60,904 nt of DNA from Lyngbya sp. CCAP 1446/10 (GTDB lineage Bacteria; Cyanobacteriota; Cyanobacteriia; Cyanobacteriales; Microcoleaceae): positions 1-60,904 of the forward strand of contig NZ_JAIGNI010000153.1 of NCBI RefSeq assembly GCF_026130175.1, read 5' to 3'. The notes below the pieces were generated by a model. It was given only the letters and a program-made list of their open reading frames with translations, did no database searches and had not been told where the DNA came from. The stretch's first letter is position 1. Every line of letters starts with the position of its first letter. A program made the position numbers and the translations under genes. Below are positions 18,431-26,792 of this stretch, piece by piece.

Positions 18431-18829
18431 CTACAAGACTGCGGTTGCTTATGACACCAAAACCTTTGTTTAGCTAAATCTGCCATTTGAGGATTTAGGT
18501 TTTCTTGCTTGTGAATTCTAAAACTGCCATACAAAATTGAAATCTCTAAAGATGTCTGTAGTAAGCACAGCAGGCTTGCGGTGAGCAGATTCGCCCAAAT
18601 AAATCCCAAAAAATTCAGCTTCAAGTTCGCCGACTTCCTCTTCATCATGTACAGTCCACCTGATATCGCGACAGTCTTTGAATGCCAGCACATAAGGCAA
18701 TCTTTCTTCAGGATTGTAGACGCATTCGATTAATACTTCGTTTCCCCACAAAGATACTTTGACATTTGTGACTAAAGAGGTCAAGCCACCCAAGCCAAGT
18801 AAGTTATAGTCGTCCTTTCAATCACTCAT
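18431..18829 (-). pseudogene. Decayed second copy of the immunity-like gene
   Basis: The copy matches the intact 129-aa neighbour along its length (DDYNLL.LGGLTSLVTNVKVSLWGNEVLIEC, LPYVLAFKDCRDIRW, LGESAHRKPA, EISILYGSFRIHK). It has two lesions. Codon 4 after the ATG at 18829 is TGA. One extra A near 18549 shifts the frame, so LTTDIF continues as RDFNFVWQF while the expected EISILYGSF runs in the next frame. A shortened product from an internal start is possible but would lack the C-terminal part. Its tandem position behind the intact gene points to duplication followed by decay. Confidence 0.75.
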
Positions 18830-18840
18830 TTAAATTGCTG

Positions 18841-19230
18841 CTACAATACTGCTTGCGGTTCAGATATTAAAACCTCTGTTTCTAATCCTCCTAGTTCTGG
18901 ATTTAAATCCTCTCCCTTATGAATAGTGAAACTGCCGTACAAAATTGAAATTTCAAAAATATCCGTATGGATTAAAGCTGCTTTTCGGTGCGCCTCTTCA
19001 CCCAAATGAATGCCAATCAAATCAGCTTCTGGATCTTGTACATCTTCTGGATGGAAAACCTCCCAACTGATATCTCGGCAGTCATGAAATACGATAGTAT
19101 AAGGCAATCGATCCCGTGTAGGATCGTAAATACATTCAAATACAATTTTATTTCCCCAGAAAGAGACATTGACATTGGTTACTAGGGATGTCAGTTCACC
19201 TAAATTAAGCAAGTTGTAGTCATCCGGCAT
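18841..19230 (-). CDS. Putative immunity protein, unknown family
   Basis: A 129-aa acidic soluble protein (MPDDYNLLNLGELTSLVTNV...). It has alternating beta-strand-like segments and conserved blocks FHDCRDISW, LGEEAHRKAA and FEISILYGSFTIH. The start codon lies one base after the stop of the upstream toxin-like gene (TAATATG), so the two are translationally coupled. That coupling, the acidity and the decayed tandem copy behind it fit an immunity protein. No named family was recognised, so this role is inferred from context. Confidence 0.55.
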   Translation of the reverse strand: MPDDYNLLNLGELTSLVTNVNVSFWGNKIVFECIYDPTRDRLPYTIVFHDCRDISWEVFHPEDVQDPEADLIGIHLGEEAHRKAALIHTDIFEISILYGSFTIHKGEDLNPELGGLETEVLISEPQAVL

Positions 19231-19231
19231 A

Positions 19232-19573
19232 TTAATCCCTCACTTTTTCTCCCGTATTGTGTGTTCCCAGAATTTGGTTGCCAAACTCATCGCGTGTTTT
19301 GACCAAGCTGCCGTCTTTATCAAGACGTAAACCTTTGTTTATTTTTCTGCCATCTGAACCGTATCTAGGCACTGGGGTTCGTATAACTTTACCATCAGCA
19401 CGAATATTGACTCGCGAACGATCGGCAAATTCGTATTCAAGATAACCACCTTTAGTCGGTCTGATTTCTGCACCCAGTCCTCGCAAAAAGTCATCGACTT
19501 CTTGGCGAGTCATCCCGGTCAAGTCTCCAAATTCCGATGCAGTTCCATTTCCTCCAACTCCCTGACTCGGCAT
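19232..19573 (-). CDS. Putative orphan polymorphic-toxin C-terminal domain
   Basis: A protein of about 113 aa. Residues 1-15 are a Gly-rich lead, followed by FGDLTGMTRQEVDDFLRGLG and a compact basic beta-rich region (YEFADRSRVNIRADGKVIRTP, YGSDGRKINKGLRLD, ILGTHNTGEKV). The layout with closing His and polar residues is like that of RNase-type tips of polymorphic toxins. The usual delivery part is absent, so this is an orphan cassette. ATG 19573 has GAGG about 10 nt upstream; TTG 19579 is the alternative. It overlaps no other gene and is coupled to the following immunity-like gene. The toxin nature is inferred. Confidence 0.5.
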   Translation of the reverse strand: MPSQGVGGNGTASEFGDLTGMTRQEVDDFLRGLGAEIRPTKGGYLEYEFADRSRVNIRADGKVIRTPVPRYGSDGRKINKGLRLDKDGSLVKTRDEFGNQILGTHNTGEKVRD

Positions 19574-19676
19574 TGCCAAGTTTCCTCACCAACCATTGCT
19601 GATTTAAGTTTAACACAATACATTTTGCAGGACACAACATCGTTGTGTCCCTAGCATTTTCTGTATCGAAACAGAA

Positions 19677-19964
19677 TTAACCCCAGCGCGAATGCTGATA
19701 AGCAGCATAAGTATCAAATAAAGCACCCACCAAACCAAAAGCTAAGCCGATCACCAAAAAACCTTGGAAGGGACAGCCGCTGCCGAAAGTAGCTAAGAAC
19801 TGTAAAATCTGGTCTTCTCCAGAACGACCGACCCCTTGGAGAGCAGGCACGAGACCGATCAACGAACAGCTAGTCAATCCCGCGCCGATTAACAATAAGG
19901 GAGCGATAAAGCTCAATAGGCTCGTTAGCAGTAAAGAGCGAAGAAAATTAGGGAAAATGCTCAT
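19677..19964 (-). CDS. Small conserved cyanobacterial membrane protein
   Basis: A 95-aa protein with two or three hydrophobic segments: about 8-38 (SLLLTSLLSFIAPLLLIGAG) and about 67-85 (GFLVIGLAFGLVGALF). It has no recognised domain. The gene is transcribed away from the mlaE cluster that starts about 190 bp on the other side, so the two share an intergenic promoter region. Confidence 0.7.
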   Translation of the reverse strand: MSIFPNFLRSLLLTSLLSFIAPLLLIGAGLTSCSLIGLVPALQGVGRSGEDQILQFLATFGSGCPFQGFLVIGLAFGLVGALFDTYAAYQHSRWG

Positions 19965-20149
19965 AATATTCAGTAAATTCAGCTAAACTGCCGAAAGGTG
20001 CAAGTAAAATAAACTTGTCCTTTTCTACGATAGGCAGCGATCGCCCTCCGTAGGCAGTTCTGTCAAAAATCTTAAATTTTAGAGAAGAAACTTGTTTAAG
20101 ATTTGTAGATAGATTTCATTTTTTGCAGTTGTTCTAGAGTCAAAATCCC

Positions 20150-20944
20150 TTGAGCACAACTACACCATCGAGCCTCAGTTTGTGGAGTCAGCGGTTGCTA
20201 GCAGCAATTTTATTGGGCGGCCAAGTCATGCTGCACTTGCTGAAGGGCAAAATTAACCGCCGCAATACCCTCGATCAAATGGCAGCAGTTGGCCCGGAAT
20301 CGCTGCTGATTGCTTTGCTGACTGCGGGTTTTGTCGGCATGGTATTTACGGTTCAGGTAGCGAGGGAGTTTATTAACCTTGGTGCGGGTAATGTCGTCGG
20401 CGGCGTTTTGGCTTTGTCTTTGACTCGCGAACTCGGCCCTGTTTTAACAGCCGTGATCGTAACGGGACGAGTCGGTTCGGCTTTTGCGGCGGAAATCGGT
20501 ACGATGCAGGTCACAGAGCAGATAGATGCCATGCTGATGCTCAGAACAGACCCGATCGACTATTTAGTAATTCCCCGCGTCTTGGCTTGCTGCTTAATGC
20601 TGCCAATTCTGACAATATTGTCCCTCGTTACGGGCATCGCCGGCGGGCTGCTGATTGCGACGACAATGTACGGCGTATCTCAAACCGTGTTTTTAGAATC
20701 AGTCCGCAGTTTCCTGACTCTGTGGGATATTTGTAGCGCGGGTATTAAGGCTTTTGTGTTCGGTGGTTTGATTGCTGTCATCGGTACTAGCTGGGGTTTG
20801 ACGACTACTGGCGGTGCAAAAGGCGTGGGACAATCGACGACTACGGCGGTGGTGACGGCTTTGCTGGCAATTTTTATTGTTAACTTTTTCCTGACTTGGC
20901 TGATGTTCCAGGGCACGGGCTCTAGCGTACTCAAAGGCTTGTAA
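20150..20944 (+). CDS. mlaE: MlaE-type ABC transporter permease
   Basis: A 264-aa permease of the MlaE/TGD1 family, which moves lipids between the inner and outer membranes. The family core is clear: FVGMVFTVQVAREFINLGAGNVVGG, LTRELGPVLTAVIVTGRVGSAFAAEIGTM (the conserved coupling motif) and five hydrophobic helices. A TTG start at 20150 is used, because no earlier ATG lies in frame and the N-terminus fits. DUF3119 and DUF3086 genes follow on the same strand, a recurrent cyanobacterial neighbourhood. The ATPase and MCE partners are not in the window. Confidence 0.9.
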   Translation: MSTTTPSSLSLWSQRLLAAILLGGQVMLHLLKGKINRRNTLDQMAAVGPESLLIALLTAGFVGMVFTVQVAREFINLGAGNVVGGVLALSLTRELGPVLTAVIVTGRVGSAFAAEIGTMQVTEQIDAMLMLRTDPIDYLVIPRVLACCLMLPILTILSLVTGIAGGLLIATTMYGVSQTVFLESVRSFLTLWDICSAGIKAFVFGGLIAVIGTSWGLTTTGGAKGVGQSTTTAVVTALLAIFIVNFFLTWLMFQGTGSSVLKGL

Positions 20945-21007
20945 GCTAGGAAACAGTAAAATATGAATAATTGGCAATATTCCTTTATCTACCCCTGATT
21001 TAAACCC

Positions 21008-21400
21008 GTGACGACAACTACCTCTGGGACTGCGCCCACAGATACGATCGAACTCGCCCCTAGTTATGCGATTCCCCTAGTTCTGGTACTGACTGCTGTA
21101 CCGCTGCTGTTTGTGCAGAAGTGGGTGAGTTTACCCCTGGCGCTGTTCGGCTTGTTTCTGATGTACCAAGCCGCCACGATCCGGCTACAGTTTACTCCAA
21201 CGGATTTGGACATTTATCGATCGTCCAAGTTGATCCGCCAATTTCCTTTCCGACAATGGCAAAATTGGCGGATATTTTGGCCCGCTGTGCCGATTTTGTT
21301 TTACTTCAAAGAAATTAACAGCATTCACTTTCTGCCGGTTCTGTTCGATCGTAAAATGCTACAGACGTGCTTAGAACAACGCTGTCCCCGTCAAGACTAA
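21008..21400 (+). CDS. DUF3119 family protein
   Basis: A 130-aa protein with two adjacent membrane helices at about 20-55 (YAIPLVLVLTAVPLLFV, LPLALFGLFLMYQ). A cytoplasmic PH-like part follows (TPTDLDIYRSSKLIRQFPFRQWQNWRIFW, IHFLPVLFD). It is the typical DUF3119 product of cyanobacteria and starts at GTG 21008. Position between mlaE and the DUF3086 gene suggests a membrane-lipid-related task, not demonstrated here. Confidence 0.85.
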   Translation: MTTTTSGTAPTDTIELAPSYAIPLVLVLTAVPLLFVQKWVSLPLALFGLFLMYQAATIRLQFTPTDLDIYRSSKLIRQFPFRQWQNWRIFWPAVPILFYFKEINSIHFLPVLFDRKMLQTCLEQRCPRQD

Positions 21401-21458
21401 ACAAGTTGTTAATTTTTAATTTTTAACTTTCCGTGCCCCACGCCGAACCAAATTTCTC

Positions 21459-22778
21459 ATGAATTCAGACGAATTTCCCACCCAAAAGCCCGAATCACAA
21501 CCAGCCGCTGACGGCGAACCAACTTTACCCGTGAATCAGATGGACGACCAATTGCCATTTCAAATACGGAAATTGTCGATCGCCCAAAACGATCTCACAT
21601 CCCAAATTCTGCCCGAAAGAGACCCCTGGGACGAGGAAAATCCCCACATTACCCCTGTGGTGGACGAAGCGGGCGCGATCGCCCAAATAGAGCCAAAGAC
21701 AGAGGATAGAGAATCTGAAAGTGCGATCGAGCCAATCGAGCCCGAAACAGAATCCCAGCCAGCAACAACCGCAGAAACGGTAACGCCCGTACCAGAAAAT
21801 GTCACCGACAATTTGGCCCAACGAGTTCAAGCATTGCAGCAGCAAGAACAAGATTTGACTGCCAGAATTGCCGCCTTGGAAGCCGACAAAGCCAAGGCCC
21901 AAGAAGCGTTGGGCGAGGCTCAAGCATCGATCGGGCGTTTGGTACAAGACGGCTTGATTCAACTAGATAGTCGCAAACAAACACTGCAAATCGAAGTCGA
22001 AAAACTCGAAAGAAGGCGCGATCGAATTCAAAAGGAAATGCGGACAACTTTTGCCGGAGTTTCCCAAGATTTAGCAATCCGAGTCCAAGGTTTCAAAGAC
22101 TATCTAGTCGGCAGTTTGCAGGATTTAGCAGCTACCGCCGAACTCTTAGATTTGACGCCACCGGTGCAAGAAACTACCAAACAAATCTCTGTTGATAATT
22201 CTCCATCCTCTTCCCCGGTAAATCCCAGATTTGCTGAACAAGGATTTCAAGAACAAGCCAAACAAATTCGCCGCACCCTAGACCAATATCGCACTCTCCC
22301 CGACTATTACGGCCCGCCTTGGCAACTCCGCCGCACCTTTGAACCCATCCACGCGGAACGAGTTTCTAACTGGTTTTTCACCCAAGGAGGAAGGGGCGCT
22401 TTGCGGACTATGGGTTCGCGGTTGCAAAATATCTTGATTAGTTCGACCATTATTTCTGTACTCAGAAGCGTCTACGGCGGACGGGTGCGGACATTGGTGC
22501 TCGCGAACAGTCCCGAACGTTTGGGAGAGTGGCGCCGGGGTTTGCAGGACTGTTTGGGGATTACTCGCACCGATTTTGGCCCGGAAGGTGGCATTATTAT
22601 GTTTGAGTCTGCGGAGGCTTTGGCTCAAAAAGCCGATCGACTGGTGAGAGATGGAAAATTGCCGTTAATTGTGATTGATGAAACTGAGGATTTAATTAGT
22701 TTGTCAATGCTGCAATTTCCGCTGTGGCTAGCCTTTGCTCCCGATCCGCAAAGTTTGATGGCTGCTAAGGATTTTTAA
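21459..22778 (+). CDS. DUF3086 family protein
   Basis: A 439-aa cytosolic protein. Residues 1-110 are disordered and acidic. Residues 115-215 form a coiled coil (LAQRVQALQQQEQDLTARIAALE). A conserved DUF3086 domain (about 265-439; PDYYGPPWQLRRTFEPIHAERV, WFFTQGGRGALRTMGSR, PLIVIDETEDLISLSMLQFPLWLAFAPDP) ends the protein. The function is unknown. It is the third gene of the mlaE-DUF3119-DUF3086 run and ends against a heptamer repeat array. Confidence 0.88.
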   Translation: MNSDEFPTQKPESQPAADGEPTLPVNQMDDQLPFQIRKLSIAQNDLTSQILPERDPWDEENPHITPVVDEAGAIAQIEPKTEDRESESAIEPIEPETESQPATTAETVTPVPENVTDNLAQRVQALQQQEQDLTARIAALEADKAKAQEALGEAQASIGRLVQDGLIQLDSRKQTLQIEVEKLERRRDRIQKEMRTTFAGVSQDLAIRVQGFKDYLVGSLQDLAATAELLDLTPPVQETTKQISVDNSPSSSPVNPRFAEQGFQEQAKQIRRTLDQYRTLPDYYGPPWQLRRTFEPIHAERVSNWFFTQGGRGALRTMGSRLQNILISSTIISVLRSVYGGRVRTLVLANSPERLGEWRRGLQDCLGITRTDFGPEGGIIMFESAEALAQKADRLVRDGKLPLIVIDETEDLISLSMLQFPLWLAFAPDPQSLMAAKDF

Positions 22779-22897
22779 AGAAGGAAGAAGGAAGAAGGAA
22801 GAAGGAAGAAGGAAGAAGTCAGTAGTCAGTAGTCAGTAGTCATTAGTCATTAGTCATCAGGAAGAAGGAAGAAGGAAGAAGGAAGAAGGAAGACATC
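22779..22897. repeat. STRR: GGAAGAA and AGTCATT/AGTCAGT heptamers
   Basis: Five GGAAGAA-type units are followed by six AGTCAGT/AGTCATT units, then five more GGAAGAA units, all with 7-bp period. The array starts right after the DUF3086 stop codon. Confidence 0.85.
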
Positions 22898-23039
22898 TTC
22901 ATAAATTAGTTTTAATTTCTTGTAATCCAAGAACTAAATTTAATTTAGGAAGATGTCACCTCCCAGCAGGTTAAAGAATTATCGTTAAATTTGTAGCGAA
23001 GACTTGAGTTCTCAAAAGTAATGAATGAGGGAATTTATT

Positions 23040-23720
23040 ATGGGTTTGTGGTTGATTTTAAATGGCGCATTGTTAATCGCAGCTTACTTGCTGGGTTCGA
23101 TTCCGACTGGGTACACCTTGGGTAAATTGATGCTGGGGATTGATATTCGCGAAGTAGGTTCGGGTTCGACTGGTGCGACTAATGTACTCAGGACTTTGGG
23201 GAAGTGGCCGGGGTTGGCGGTGTTGCTGGTTGACGTGTTGAAGGGCGTAAGTGCGATCGCTCTAATCCGCTACATCTACTCTCTAGAGTTTACCAGCCAA
23301 CTAGCGATCGCCGCCGGTTTAGAAAATACTGCAACTATCATCCCGTGGATGGCAACTTTGGCAGGTTTGTTTGCAGTTTTGGGACACAGCAAATCTATCT
23401 GGCTGGGCTTTACTGGCGGTAAATCTGTGGCGACGAGTTTGGGAGTTTTGCTGGGTTTGTACTGGCCAGTTGGTTTGGGAACTTTCGGAATTTTTGGCAT
23501 AGTTTTTGCGGTATCGCGCATTGTTTCTTTAAGCTCGATTATCGGAGCAATTAGCGTTGCTGGATTGATGTTTGCTTTACATCAGCCGCTGGCTTATGTA
23601 TTGTTTGGAATTGCGGGCGGCGTGTTTGTGATTGTGCGGCATCGCAGCAATATTCAGCGGCTTTTGAACGGTACTGAGCCGAAAATTGGACAGAAATTGG
23701 AAACAGCAGCTAGCGATTGA
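23040..23720 (+). CDS. plsY: PlsY, glycerol-3-phosphate acyltransferase
   Basis: PlsY transfers acyl groups from acyl-phosphate to glycerol-3-phosphate at the inner membrane, the first step of phospholipid and glycolipid synthesis. The family motifs are present: YLLGSIPTGYTLGKL, REVGSGSTGATNVLRTLGK and FTGGKSVATSLG, with five membrane helices. ATG 23040 is chosen because GAGGG lies 9 nt upstream; an in-frame ATG at 23025 would add five residues. The length of about 226 aa is usual. Its position next to the lipid-transport cluster may be functional or chance. Confidence 0.93.
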   Translation: MGLWLILNGALLIAAYLLGSIPTGYTLGKLMLGIDIREVGSGSTGATNVLRTLGKWPGLAVLLVDVLKGVSAIALIRYIYSLEFTSQLAIAAGLENTATIIPWMATLAGLFAVLGHSKSIWLGFTGGKSVATSLGVLLGLYWPVGLGTFGIFGIVFAVSRIVSLSSIIGAISVAGLMFALHQPLAYVLFGIAGGVFVIVRHRSNIQRLLNGTEPKIGQKLETAASD

Positions 23721-23742
23721 TCGGACGATTAGTATCAATAAT

Positions 23743-23843
23743 CTATAGCGGTTCTCAGAAAGATGAGGTATGCCCTATGCCCTATGCCCTATGCCCTATG
23801 CCCTATGCCCAGTCGTACCTCACCTTTTTGAGAACCGCTATAG
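23743..23843. mobile_element. Palindromic MITE with heptamer repeat loop
   Basis: Arms CTATAGCGGTTCTCA (from 23743) and TGAGAACCGCTATAG (to 23843) are perfect. The pairing extends inward with few mismatches to TGAGGTA/TACCTCA. The loop consists of about six copies of the heptamer TATGCCC. There is no coding capacity. A second, diverged member lies at 41063-41176. TA-rich ends fit mobilisation by an IS630/Tc1-type enzyme, which is an inference. Confidence 0.7.
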
Positions 23844-23845
23844 AT

Positions 23846-24062
23846 TTAATCTGCGGATTGCTGGGTAGAATTTGAGCGCAGAAAGTCACGGTATTCTATA
23901 GCCAATTGCATCGCTTCATTGTAAGGCGGATTGTCAGCAAATTTTCCAGCAATTCGTTCCCACTAAGGTTGAGAAAACGAGTTATTTTCTACTTTGTCTT
24001 TGAGGCGAGCAACTTCAGCTTCTAAGAGGGCAACCCTTTCTTTCTTCTAACTTTTCTGGCAT
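23846..24062 (-). pseudogene. Relic of a small antitoxin-like cyanobacterial protein
   Basis: Read on the minus strand from ATG 24062 it gives MPEKLEER. After one frameshift it continues as ALLEAEVARLKDKVENNSF, then SQP, a TAG, and WERIAGKFADNPPYNEAMQL, ending in EYRDFLRSNSTQQSAD before a TAA at 23846. Intact homologues of this short coiled-coil family have WWERI where the TAG now stands, and are often paired with PIN-domain toxins. The frameshift and the nonsense codon make it a relic. No toxin gene is left beside it. It abuts the MITE. Confidence 0.65.
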
Positions 24063-24127
24063 TGGCGATCGTCCTCCCTTGAACTCAACTCTTATTTTTT
24101 TATTGTAGGTCTTTAAATTCTCTGTGG

Positions 24128-24973
24128 TTATTTACCTAATTCTTGAGAACGCAAACAAGCTGCTTTGACTGCTTCGATCAAAGCCGACCGAAAGCCGTTA
24201 CTCTCTAATGTAGCAATTCCGGCAATCGTTGTGCCGCCGGGACTTGTAACTCGATCTTTTAATTCTGCTGGGTGCATTCCCGTTTCTTGCAATAGCTTCG
24301 CTGTACCGAATACAGTTTGCAGGGCTAATTGAGAGGCGATCGCCCGTGGCAAACCTGCACAAACTCCGCCATCTGTCAAGGCTTCGATCAAAATCGCTAC
24401 ATAACCTGGCCCGGAACCGGAAAGGCCAGTCACCGCATCCAGCATACTTTCAGGCACTTCCACCACTTCTCCCACCGCCTGAAAGATGCGCTTGACTAAT
24501 TCTAAATCAGCCGGTTGCACGAGTTTCCCTGGGGCGATCGCGCTCATTCCCGCGCCTACCGTTGCCGGAGTATTTGGCATCACACGCAGCACTACTCGCC
24601 CCGGAAACGCCGGTTCGAGCTTGCTGAGCGGGACTCCTGCCAAAATCGACACTACCACCGCTTCGGGCTGGGAATTAGCCGTTTCTCCATTATTTCCTTG
24701 TTTGCGATCGGCCGCCACGGCCAACTCCAAAGCTACCTTCTCAAAAATTTGCGGTTTAATCGCCAAAAACAGCACTTCTGTAGCGGTAGCAACTTCAAGA
24801 TTGCTGGCTGTTGTTCCGATTCCGTAGGTTTCCGTCAAAAATTCCCGCCGTTGGGGTTGCGGATCGCTCACCAATATTTCTGAGGGCAAATAAACTTTTT
24901 GTGCTATGAGGCGGGATAAGAGAGCCTCTCCCATTACTCCGCCGCCGATCGTACCAAATTTTATGTTAGTCAT
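24128..24973 (-). CDS. proC: ProC, pyrroline-5-carboxylate reductase
   Basis: ProC reduces 1-pyrroline-5-carboxylate to proline with NAD(P)H. The 281-aa protein has the N-terminal Rossmann motif FGTIGGGVMGEAL, the VLFLAIKP and VRVMPNTPATVGAGMS-like segments and the C-terminal signature (VTGLSGSGPGYVAILIEALTDGGVCAGLPR; VTSPGGTTIAGI). The true start is the ATG at 24973 (MTNIKFG). The open frame continues upstream only because it runs through a heptamer repeat, which encodes a meaningless Phe/Leu/Pro/Ser tract. The gene follows sepF, as in many bacteria. Confidence 0.94.
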   Translation of the reverse strand: MTNIKFGTIGGGVMGEALLSRLIAQKVYLPSEILVSDPQPQRREFLTETYGIGTTASNLEVATATEVLFLAIKPQIFEKVALELAVAADRKQGNNGETANSQPEAVVVSILAGVPLSKLEPAFPGRVVLRVMPNTPATVGAGMSAIAPGKLVQPADLELVKRIFQAVGEVVEVPESMLDAVTGLSGSGPGYVAILIEALTDGGVCAGLPRAIASQLALQTVFGTAKLLQETGMHPAELKDRVTSPGGTTIAGIATLESNGFRSALIEAVKAACLRSQELGK

Positions 24974-24975
24974 TC

Positions 24976-25112
24976 TGAAGGAAGAAGGAAGAGGGAAGAA
25001 GGAAGAAGGAAGAGGGAAGAAAGAAGAGGGAAAAAGGAAGAATAAAGAGAGAAAAAGGAAGAATAAAAAAAGAGGGAAAAAGAAAGAAGGAAAAAGGAAA
25101 GAGGAAAAAAAA
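24976..25112. repeat. STRR: GGAAGAA/GGGAAAA heptamers
   Basis: About eighteen degenerate 7-bp purine units start three bases before the proC start codon and fill its leader region. The 7-bp period is not a multiple of three, so every frame stays open through it. Confidence 0.85.
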
Positions 25113-25204
25113 TTGTAATAATCGAAAAATATCCAGAATGCGATCATCTGATTTCGGCAAGTTTAAAACTATAAACCAACAGACAATCTCATCTTTTACG
25201 ATAT

Positions 25205-25256
25205 TTTTCTTGCTTCCTTCCTTGTTCCTTCTTCCCTCTTCCTTCTTCCTTCATTC
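25205..25256. repeat. STRR: TTCCTTC heptamers
   Basis: About seven pyrimidine units of 7 bp lie directly downstream of sepF. This is the complement of the array upstream of proC, so the sepF-proC spacer is flanked by inverted arrays. Confidence 0.8.
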
Positions 25257-25889
25257 TTACTGAACCATTTGAGCTTGTTCTGCCGGCCAGACTGTCGGTG
25301 CAGGAGCAGCCGCAGCAGGGCGCGGGCGTCCTTGGGCTGGAGGCACTTCGTGAACCACACCAGACTGAGTTCTCACCTGCACGCAGCTAGGCGTAAACAA
25401 GAAGATGCTTTCGCCAATGCGCTCTTGATGACCGTCAAGGGCGTAAGTACCGCCCGCCACAAAGTCCACAGCTCTTTGCGCTTGGTCTGGATCCATCACC
25501 GTCAGGTTCAAAACCACAGATTTGCGTTCTTTAAGAGCTCGAATTGCTGCCGGCATCTCTTCAAAAGTGCGCGGCTCCATCACTACTACTTCCGAAATCC
25601 CGTTCATAGCTCCAGGCATTCCAATCACGTTATTCATTACTGACCCTACTCCCCCGGTTGGTGCAACAACATCCGTACCTGTCGATCCTACTACTGACCG
25701 CTCCCGCATTCTGCGATTTTGGCGACGTTCTTCTTCTGCTGCGGCGACAGCAGCAGCGGCGGCGTTCGGTTCAGGCTGTTGGTAGACGTTCTGAAAGCGT
25801 TCTCCTTCCGCTTCGTCGTACTCGTAATCGTATTCAGGCTCATTGTTGAAGCCTACAAAATCTCGTAGCTTAGAAAAAATGTTCACCAT
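25257..25889 (-). CDS. sepF: SepF, cell-division protein
   Basis: SepF anchors and bundles FtsZ at the division site. The 210-aa protein has an N-terminal amphipathic membrane-binding helix ([14 protein letters not shown]). An acidic then Ala-rich linker (about 18-100) follows, and the C-terminal SepF domain completes it ([53 protein letters not shown]). AAGGAG stands before the ATG at 25889. It lies between pipY and proC, the classic yggS-sepF neighbourhood. Confidence 0.95.
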   Translation of the reverse strand: MVNIFSKLRDFVGFNNEPEYDYEYDEAEGERFQNVYQQPEPNAAAAAVAAAEEERRQNRRMRERSVVGSTGTDVVAPTGGVGSVMNNVIGMPGAMNGISEVVVMEPRTFEEMPAAIRALKERKSVVLNLTVMDPDQAQRAVDFVAGGTYALDGHQERIGESIFLFTPSCVQVRTQSGVVHEVPPAQGRPRPAAAAPAPTVWPAEQAQMVQ

Positions 25890-26003
25890 TTAAGCTCCTT
25901 CACGACTGTGCTGCCCCGACTATACTCGCGTTGCGGGTTAGCCGCGGGTCGCTAACTACTCTATTTTTAACCCAAGTTGTGCTGATCAGAAGATTTCAAC
26001 AAT

Positions 26004-26669
26004 TTATCTCCTCCTAGAGCCAAACAAGCTTGTTCCTAGCCGTATCATAGTAGCACCTGCTTGAATTGCCAAATGATAATCTCCCGACATCCCCATCGAG
26101 AGCTGCTGCATTTGAATGCGGGGCAAATTTTGCTGCTGGATTTTGTCAGCAAGTTCGCGGGTGCTGTTAAATAATTCTCGGATTTGCGAGTCATCTAATC
26201 CCAACGGAGGTATTGTCATCAAACCTTGAATTTTGATATGCTGACATTCGTTGAGTTCTGGAAGGTCGGCAAGCAGTTCTGGGACGCTCCACCCGTATTT
26301 GTCGGAATCTGGCAACATTTTTACTTGCAGGCAGACTTGGGGAGAGCAGGACTGTTCGCCCGCTATGCGATCGAGCCGACGGGCCAGTTTTAAGTTGTCC
26401 ACAGAATGAATCCACTGGAAAAGCTCTAGGGCTTTGGCCGCTTTGTTGGCTTGCAAGTGGCCGATTAAGTGCCAGTTGATATCCGGCAAATCTTGCAGTT
26501 GGCTTTGTTTATCGGCAGTCTCTTGAATCTTGCTCTCGCCAAAATCTCGGATACCCGCCTCGTATGCTTCGCGGATAGCGTCAGTCGATACCTGTTTGGT
26601 AACGGCAATTAACCGCACTGATTCGGGCAAGTCTTGGCGAATGCTGTTAATTCGAGAGGCAATGGTCAT
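26004..26669 (-). CDS. pipY: PipY/YggS, PLP-binding protein
   Basis: A PLP-binding regulator of vitamin B6 and amino-acid homeostasis (PLPBP/YggS/PipY). The 221-aa single TIM barrel has the lysine-bearing VRLIAVTKQVS (Lys27), FGESKIQE, WHLIGHLQANKA, LSMGMSGDYHLAI and IRLGTSLFG. The pipX gene lies about 120 bp upstream on the same strand, as in Synechococcus, where pipX and pipY form a bicistron. Confidence 0.94.
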   Translation of the reverse strand: MTIASRINSIRQDLPESVRLIAVTKQVSTDAIREAYEAGIRDFGESKIQETADKQSQLQDLPDINWHLIGHLQANKAAKALELFQWIHSVDNLKLARRLDRIAGEQSCSPQVCLQVKMLPDSDKYGWSVPELLADLPELNECQHIKIQGLMTIPPLGLDDSQIRELFNSTRELADKIQQQNLPRIQMQQLSMGMSGDYHLAIQAGATMIRLGTSLFGSRRR

Positions 26670-26712
26670 AGGTTCTGGATCGCTGAGAACTGGAGGGCAA
26701 GAAAATTAAAAC

Positions 26713-26778
26713 AGATACCAATTACCAAATTACCAATTACCGATTACCAATTACCGATTACCAATTACCAAGTTACCA
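26713..26778. repeat. STRR: AATTACC-type heptamers
   Basis: About nine units (AATTACC, GATTACC, AAGTTACC) with 7-bp step fill the spacer between pipX and pipY, so a pipXY transcript would carry this array. Confidence 0.75.
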
Positions 26779-26792
26779 ATGGCCGATTTTCG

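Noticed and set aside
24974..25147. 58-residue N-terminal extension of ProC rich in Phe, Leu, Ser and Pro
   Set aside because: It is encoded by the GGAAGAA heptamer array, which keeps any frame open. ProC homologues start at the MTNIKFG position, with the Rossmann motif a few residues later.
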